Shown piece after piece: positions 60,494 through 64,000 of a stretch of 64,000 nucleotides of DNA (its first letter is position 1; every line of letters starts with the position of its first letter). Both the position numbers and the translations under genes were made by a program. Source of the DNA: Acidovorax sp. 106 (GTDB lineage Bacteria; Pseudomonadota; Gammaproteobacteria; Burkholderiales; Burkholderiaceae_C); the NCBI RefSeq assembly GCF_003663825.1, contig NZ_RCCC01000001.1, forward strand, positions 752,501 through 816,500. The letters run 5' to 3'. The notes under the pieces are model-generated. The model was given only the letters and a program-made list of their open reading frames with translations, searched no databases and had not been told where the DNA came from.

Positions 60494-61707
60494 GATTCCA
60501 GCACCATCAAACCGGCCTCGCGCACGATGGGGCAGCGCCAATGCAGCCGCGCAGCGTCACCCGCGCCGCGCACGTGGATGAGGTTGCCCCAGAACAGCCG
60601 GCGCAGGTTGTCGTCTTGCAAGTAGGGGCGGGCACGGCCCAGATCAGGGGCCTGCAGCAGTTGTGCCAGGCGCTGGCGCGAGGCCGGTGCCTGCGCCAGC
60701 GGCAAGAAGGTTTGCCACAGGCGCGCACTGCCCAGCAGGTGGCTGCGCAGCGCGCCCGCAGCCACCACATCGCCCTGCAGTGCGGCGGTGCCGTGGTCTA
60801 CCAACCATTGCAGCCCCTCTTCAAACAATGCGGGGTGCGCACCGCTGAGGTCTTGCAGAGCGGCCAGCACGGGCACGGCCCAGGACTGCTCGGGCCAGCG
60901 GTGGCGGGCCAGCACCACCAGGTCGTCCAGCGTGGGCTCGGGCCAATGGTGGACCTGGGCGATGTTGAGCAGCGACAAGTCGCCGCTGCGGTACTTGAGG
61001 TCGGCCAGCGCCTCGCCGCCGCACAGCAGCAGGTGCAGGCGGCCGCTGTGCATTTCGCTCAGGCTGCGCAAAATGCCCGCCAGGGTTTCGCGCAGTGCAG
61101 GGGTGCCCTGCTCGAAGCGGCTGACCAGGCAAAACAGCCGCTCGCCCGCGAGCAAGCGCTGCTCCAGCGCGGCTTCAAATTCATAGTCGGAGGTGACTTC
61201 GCCCAGCCCACACTGGCGGCCGATGGCAGCAAAGTATTCGTCGGCCGCCGTGCTCACGCTGTAGGGCGGCTGGATGTGCAGCACCGCGCCCTCGCCGTAC
61301 TGCGCGCGGGCACGGGCCAACAGCTCTTGCCGAAACGGCGGCTGCCCCCAGTGCGCGGGCGACAGCAGCAGCGAGATGGGGTACGGCATGGCCTGTGCCA
61401 GCTGGGCAAACACCTTGTCCTGGAACGCCGCAAACGGCTGCGCCCCCACCGATTCGGCCTGCAGCGGAAACTCGGGCTCAAACCCTGCCGCGCTGAGCAG
61501 GCGGTTGGACTCGGTCTCCGTCAAGCGCAGGTAGCGGGTGCAGGCCACCACACGGTCACGCGAGCGGGGGTTGGGAGCTGACACACCATTGCGCCAGTTG
61601 TTCACGGCTTCACGGCTCAGGCCAATTTCCGTCGCCACCCCCGAGGCGCTGGCACGGATGCGCCGCATGTAAAGCGAGAGGAGCACGGAGAAAGAATCGC
61701 TGGCCAT
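60478..61707 (-). CDS. HTH protein with a degenerate ATPase-like region (operon gene 3)
   Basis: A 409-residue protein. Residues about 5-75 form an XRE-type helix-turn-helix (ASGVATEIGLSREAVNNWRN). The middle (about 110-270) follows the strand order of a STAND/AAA core but lacks Walker A: the position reads PISLLLSPAHWGQPPFRQEL, and the Walker B position reads ERLFCLVSRFEQG. A sensor-like LHLLLCGGEALADLKYR follows. The C-terminal 130 residues are helical. It may be an ATP-independent DNA-binding partner of the neighbouring ATPase. Start uncertain (61707, 61752 or 61761). Its last 16 bases overlap gene 4. Confidence 0.72.
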   Translation of the reverse strand: MASDSFSVLLSLYMRRIRASASGVATEIGLSREAVNNWRNGVSAPNPRSRDRVVACTRYLRLTETESNRLLSAAGFEPEFPLQAESVGAQPFAAFQDKVFAQLAQAMPYPISLLLSPAHWGQPPFRQELLARARAQYGEGAVLHIQPPYSVSTAADEYFAAIGRQCGLGEVTSDYEFEAALEQRLLAGERLFCLVSRFEQGTPALRETLAGILRSLSEMHSGRLHLLLCGGEALADLKYRSGDLSLLNIAQVHHWPEPTLDDLVVLARHRWPEQSWAVPVLAALQDLSGAHPALFEEGLQWLVDHGTAALQGDVVAAGALRSHLLGSARLWQTFLPLAQAPASRQRLAQLLQAPDLGRARPYLQDDNLRRLFWGNLIHVRGAGDAARLHWRCPIVREAGLMVLESCSND

Positions 61708-61802
61708 GGAGGAAAAGGAGGTACGGGCTTGAAAGGGGAACGGCCTGGACATGGCACGCACAAGGCATGCCTGTCTGTGGATGCAGGCCGTTGAAAAGGT
61801 GC

Positions 61803-62372
61803 TTAGCGCTGCAGCAGCGATTGCACCATGGGCCAGGCTTTGTAGCAGCCCAATGCGCAGGCAACAAACACCGGGCTGTAGAGCAGCAGCATGCCCAGCA
61901 CGGTATAGAAGGTGCCAACCTCCTCGTCATCGTCCTCGCTATCGCCTTCACTGCCGTCGCCCTGGCCTTGCGTCCCCTGGCTCGCCTGCACCGATGCCAG
62001 CGCAGCCGGCACCAGCATGCGGGTCTCTGGGGCATCTTGCACAGTGCTGGCACTGCCTTGGCCCGCACCTGCGGCCTTGGCCTTGGCCTCTTTGGCGGTC
62101 TGAACGTTGTCCCAGATTTCCATACCCAGCGTGGTCACCATGGCCAGCAGCGCCACCGCCAACACACCCAAGTAGGCGTAACGCAACCCCGGGCGCTCCA
62201 GCGGGTAGAAGTAGCCCGCCAGCACCACAGCCGGGGCCAGAAAGAACACGTGCGAGAGCAGCCGATTGGCATCGAACCCTGCGTCCTTGTCGAGCGCTCC
62301 AATGGCCATGCGGTACACCACGGCGCCCACGATAAACAGCACGCCTCCCCACCATTCGATTTCGGTCAACAT
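61803..62372 (-). CDS. Multi-pass membrane protein (operon gene 2)
   Basis: A 189-residue protein with about four membrane segments: residues 8-26, about 40-57, about 66-86 and about 155-180. Between the third and fourth lies an Ala/Gln/Gly-rich loop with a run of acidic residues (GEGDSEDDDEEVG-like). No family is recognised. Gaps to its neighbours are 65 and 95 bases. It may form a membrane complex with genes 1 and 4. Confidence 0.7.
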   Translation of the reverse strand: MLTEIEWWGGVLFIVGAVVYRMAIGALDKDAGFDANRLLSHVFFLAPAVVLAGYFYPLERPGLRYAYLGVLAVALLAMVTTLGMEIWDNVQTAKEAKAKAAGAGQGSASTVQDAPETRMLVPAALASVQASQGTQGQGDGSEGDSEDDDEEVGTFYTVLGMLLLYSPVFVACALGCYKAWPMVQSLLQR

Positions 62373-62437
62373 CGTTTTTGCTCCCTCGTTTTTGTGTATT
62401 CAATGTGTTGTGTTCGGCCCGGCCATCACACGCTCGT

Positions 62438-63217
62438 TCAGGAGAACAGCGACTTGCGCTCCGTGCTCATGTAGTACAGCGGCAGCGCCACCGCCAGCAG
62501 CAGGCCAAGGCCCATCCACAGCCAAAAGCCCTTGAACAGCAGCACCGTGACCAGGGTGAACAGCGCGGCGTGCACCAGCCCCTTGAAGCCCGCCTTCAGC
62601 ATGAAGATGCCCATGATTCCGTCCACCGGGTTGACGCCGCTTTCGCGCATGTCCTTGAACATGCCGACCATGGCCTCCACGGCTTCGCGGCCCTCCCGCT
62701 CACGCTCATCTTGCTGTGTACGCAGGGTACTAATAGGCACCGGCTTGCTCGGGTTCTTGGTGCCGTCGCCCTCTTCTCCCTCCCCCTCTTCTGTGTCGTC
62801 TTCAGCGCGTTCCACCACGGCCTTCAGGGTGGGGTTGCTGCCATAGAACGCGTCGCGGGTGACCCACATGCCTTGCTCGAAGAACATGCGCTCGGTCTCG
62901 CCCACCTGGTCGTAAAACACCTCGGCCACCGCAGAGCGCAGGCCATGGGCAAACAGCTCCTCCAGCATCTGCAGGGGGATACCGTCGTGTGTGCTCGAGT
63001 CAAAGCTCAGCACCAGACCCGGGCCCTGGGCACGGACGCCGTGGTTGAACCAGTCGCTGTCCCACAGCTTGCCCAAGTCTGCGCCGCCCAGCTTTTCGGC
63101 CCAGCGCTCGGCCTGCTCTGGGTTGTCAGATTGCAGGTACTGGAACACCAGCTGGCAGTATTTGAGCCGGATGGGGTCTTCAAAGAACAGGTGCAGGGTG
63201 TGGACGTTTTGGGACAT
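62438..63217 (-). CDS. C-terminally membrane-anchored protein (operon gene 1)
   Basis: A 259-residue protein. The N-terminal 130 residues are a soluble domain of unknown type (LHLFFEDPIRLKYCQLVFQY, WDSDWFNHGVRAQGPGLVLS, FDSSTHDGIPLQMLEELFAH). An acidic linker follows (EDDTEEGEGEEGDG), then two membrane segments near the C-terminus (about 210-228 and 231-249). It is the first gene of the presumed operon. A 21-base palindrome lies 107 bases upstream of its start and a divergent TetR gene beyond that. Confidence 0.7.
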   Translation of the reverse strand: MSQNVHTLHLFFEDPIRLKYCQLVFQYLQSDNPEQAERWAEKLGGADLGKLWDSDWFNHGVRAQGPGLVLSFDSSTHDGIPLQMLEELFAHGLRSAVAEVFYDQVGETERMFFEQGMWVTRDAFYGSNPTLKAVVERAEDDTEEGEGEEGDGTKNPSKPVPISTLRTQQDEREREGREAVEAMVGMFKDMRESGVNPVDGIMGIFMLKAGFKGLVHAALFTLVTVLLFKGFWLWMGLGLLLAVALPLYYMSTERKSLFS

Positions 63218-63323
63218 GGCGGGGAAATGGGGTCAAGGGCGATGGGGTGCTGTGACTGGCACGGATTGTTACCGGATATGACGCAGGCGGCGCTCTCAGG
63301 CTTGTCAGGTGCGCTGGCCACCA

Positions 63324-63344
63324 CACTGGACGAAATGTCCAGTG
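63324..63344. promoter_or_regulatory. Perfect palindrome upstream of the seven-gene operon
   Basis: Arms CACTGGAC and GTCCAGTG around GAAAT. It lies in the 222 bases between operon gene 1 and the divergent TetR gene, a likely operator or short hairpin. Nothing in the sequence says which protein binds it. Confidence 0.5.
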
Positions 63345-63418
63345 AAGGCCCCGCGAGCGTCTGGGGACATGGGTCCAGACCCCGCTCGCATCCCCAGCCC
63401 ACCCCTACAATAAACATT

Positions 63419-63430
63419 CCATCCGGATGG
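63419..63430. promoter_or_regulatory. Probable TetR operator
   Basis: The perfect 12-base palindrome CCATCCGGATGG lies 8 bases downstream of a possible -10 box (TACAAT, 63406-63411) and 9 bases before the TetR start. The position fits autorepression. Confidence 0.55.
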
Positions 63431-63439
63431 TTTGTAGCA

Positions 63440-64000
63440 ATGACAGAAGCCCACCGCCGACAAAAACAACCCGAGCTGATCCGCAGCCAACTGCTCATGG
63501 TGGTGCGCGACATCCTGGTACAAGATGGCCCCCACGCCGTGACGCTGGACGCCGTATCCCGCCGCGCCAACGTGACCAAGGGCGGCCTGCAGCACCACTT
63601 TCGCAGCAAGCAGGCCTTGCTGCAGGCGCTGTGCGATCAGCTGTTTGAAGAATTCCAGGCGAACCTGGCACTGGCGTTTGAGCACGAACCCGCCGGGCCG
63701 GGGCGCCATGCCCGCGCCTACATTCGCACCTGCTTTGACACCCACCACCACCTGAACCAGGTCGAGACCCAGCGGGCGATTGGCCTGCTGGCCCTGACCC
63801 TGCCCGAAGCACGGGAGCGCTGGCACCAGACTATGCAGACCGAGCTGGCCGCAGACGGCGAAACACCTGGCGCGGCAGACCGGCTGCTGGTGTGCCGGAT
63901 GGCCGCAGATGGCTTCTGGTTTTCGCAAATGCTGGGGGTGTATGCCCTGGACGACTCACACCGTGCCCGCATCCTGGCTTTGTTGCTGCAACTGTGCAGC
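63440..64000 (+). CDS. TetR family transcriptional regulator (cut by the window end)
   Basis: The open frame gives 187 residues with no stop before the edge. The N-terminal TetR DNA-binding domain is clear: LLMVVRDILVQDGPHAVTLD, AVSRRANVTKGGLQHHFRSK, and QALLQALCDQLFEEF. The ligand-binding part is helical and typical in length, so only a few residues should be missing. It is divergent from the seven-gene operon and may or may not control it. Confidence 0.9.
   Translation, partial: MTEAHRRQKQPELIRSQLLMVVRDILVQDGPHAVTLDAVSRRANVTKGGLQHHFRSKQALLQALCDQLFEEFQANLALAFEHEPAGPGRHARAYIRTCFDTHHHLNQVETQRAIGLLALTLPEARERWHQTMQTELAADGETPGAADRLLVCRMAADGFWFSQMLGVYALDDSHRARILALLLQLCS

Noticed and set aside
1..64000. 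tRNA, rRNA or complete insertion sequence
   Set aside because: Reading through the gaps gave no cloverleaf, no rRNA-like conserved stretch and no full-length transposase; only two IS110-type fragments were found.

Overview
This 64 kb window is a GC-rich, densely coded chromosomal segment. Gene content and protein flavour point to the betaproteobacterial family Comamonadaceae, most likely Acidovorax or a close relative. That is an inference from rodA, yqiA, RNase II, aroE, mtgA, ruvC, arsenic and cyanophycin gene content, not from a marker gene. No rRNA, tRNA, CRISPR array or complete insertion sequence was recognised. Both ends cut genes: tldD on the left and a TetR regulator on the right.

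Layout. 1-10.3 kb is housekeeping: tldD (partial), a DUF1508 gene, rodA, a YqiA-type esterase, a Wzy/PglL-type ligase, an RNase II-family exonuclease, a TonB-like protein, aroE and mtgA. 10.3-14.4 kb holds a small membrane protein, a cytochrome P450 divergent from an AraC-type regulator, and an exported cyanophycinase. 14.4-16.6 kb is a decayed accessory patch with two IS110-family transposase remnants around two orphan small genes. 16.6-24.8 kb has plsC- and cdsA-like lipid genes, ruvC, a CZB-domain protein, a flavin-dependent oxidoreductase, an SDR, a gspF-like gene, a cytosolic 5'-nucleotidase and an EF-hand protein. 24.8-33.9 kb is a cyanophycin locus: DUF1854 protein and ABC exporter on one strand, cphA' and cphA on the other, then creA. 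34-41.1 kb has a DsbA/FrnE-like protein, a TerB-like protein, a SPOR protein, a globin-coupled GGDEF/EAL protein and a DUF3334/CheX-like protein. 41.2-43.7 kb is an arsenic operon (arsR, arsI, arsC, acr3).

From 43.8 kb the window becomes accessory. Two scars (about 44.2 and 51.6 kb) each join two divergent genes that have both lost their 5' halves: MFS/LysR, and sulfonate-type binding protein/rhodanese. Between them are a relatively AT-rich group of small orphan genes bracketed by a duplicated LysR 3' end, a putative PD-(D/E)XK nuclease, a YjjJ-type HipA kinase and a leucine-rich-repeat protein. A CysB-type regulator follows.

53.7-63.2 kb is the most interesting part: seven tightly spaced minus-strand genes that look like one operon. 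In transcription order they encode a C-terminally membrane-anchored protein, a multi-pass membrane protein, an HTH protein with a degenerate ATPase-like region, a membrane-anchored STAND-like ATPase carrying a type IV pilin-like domain between its two membrane segments, an ankyrin protein, a leucine-rich-repeat protein (paralogue of the one at 49.7 kb) and a second ankyrin protein. I recognise no described system with this composition. A TetR gene and two clean palindromes lie at its head.

Two families of dispersed palindromes are scattered through the window. One has about eleven copies, three of them inside the coding sequences of the RNase II-family gene, aroE and gspF. The other is a REP-like element with four copies.
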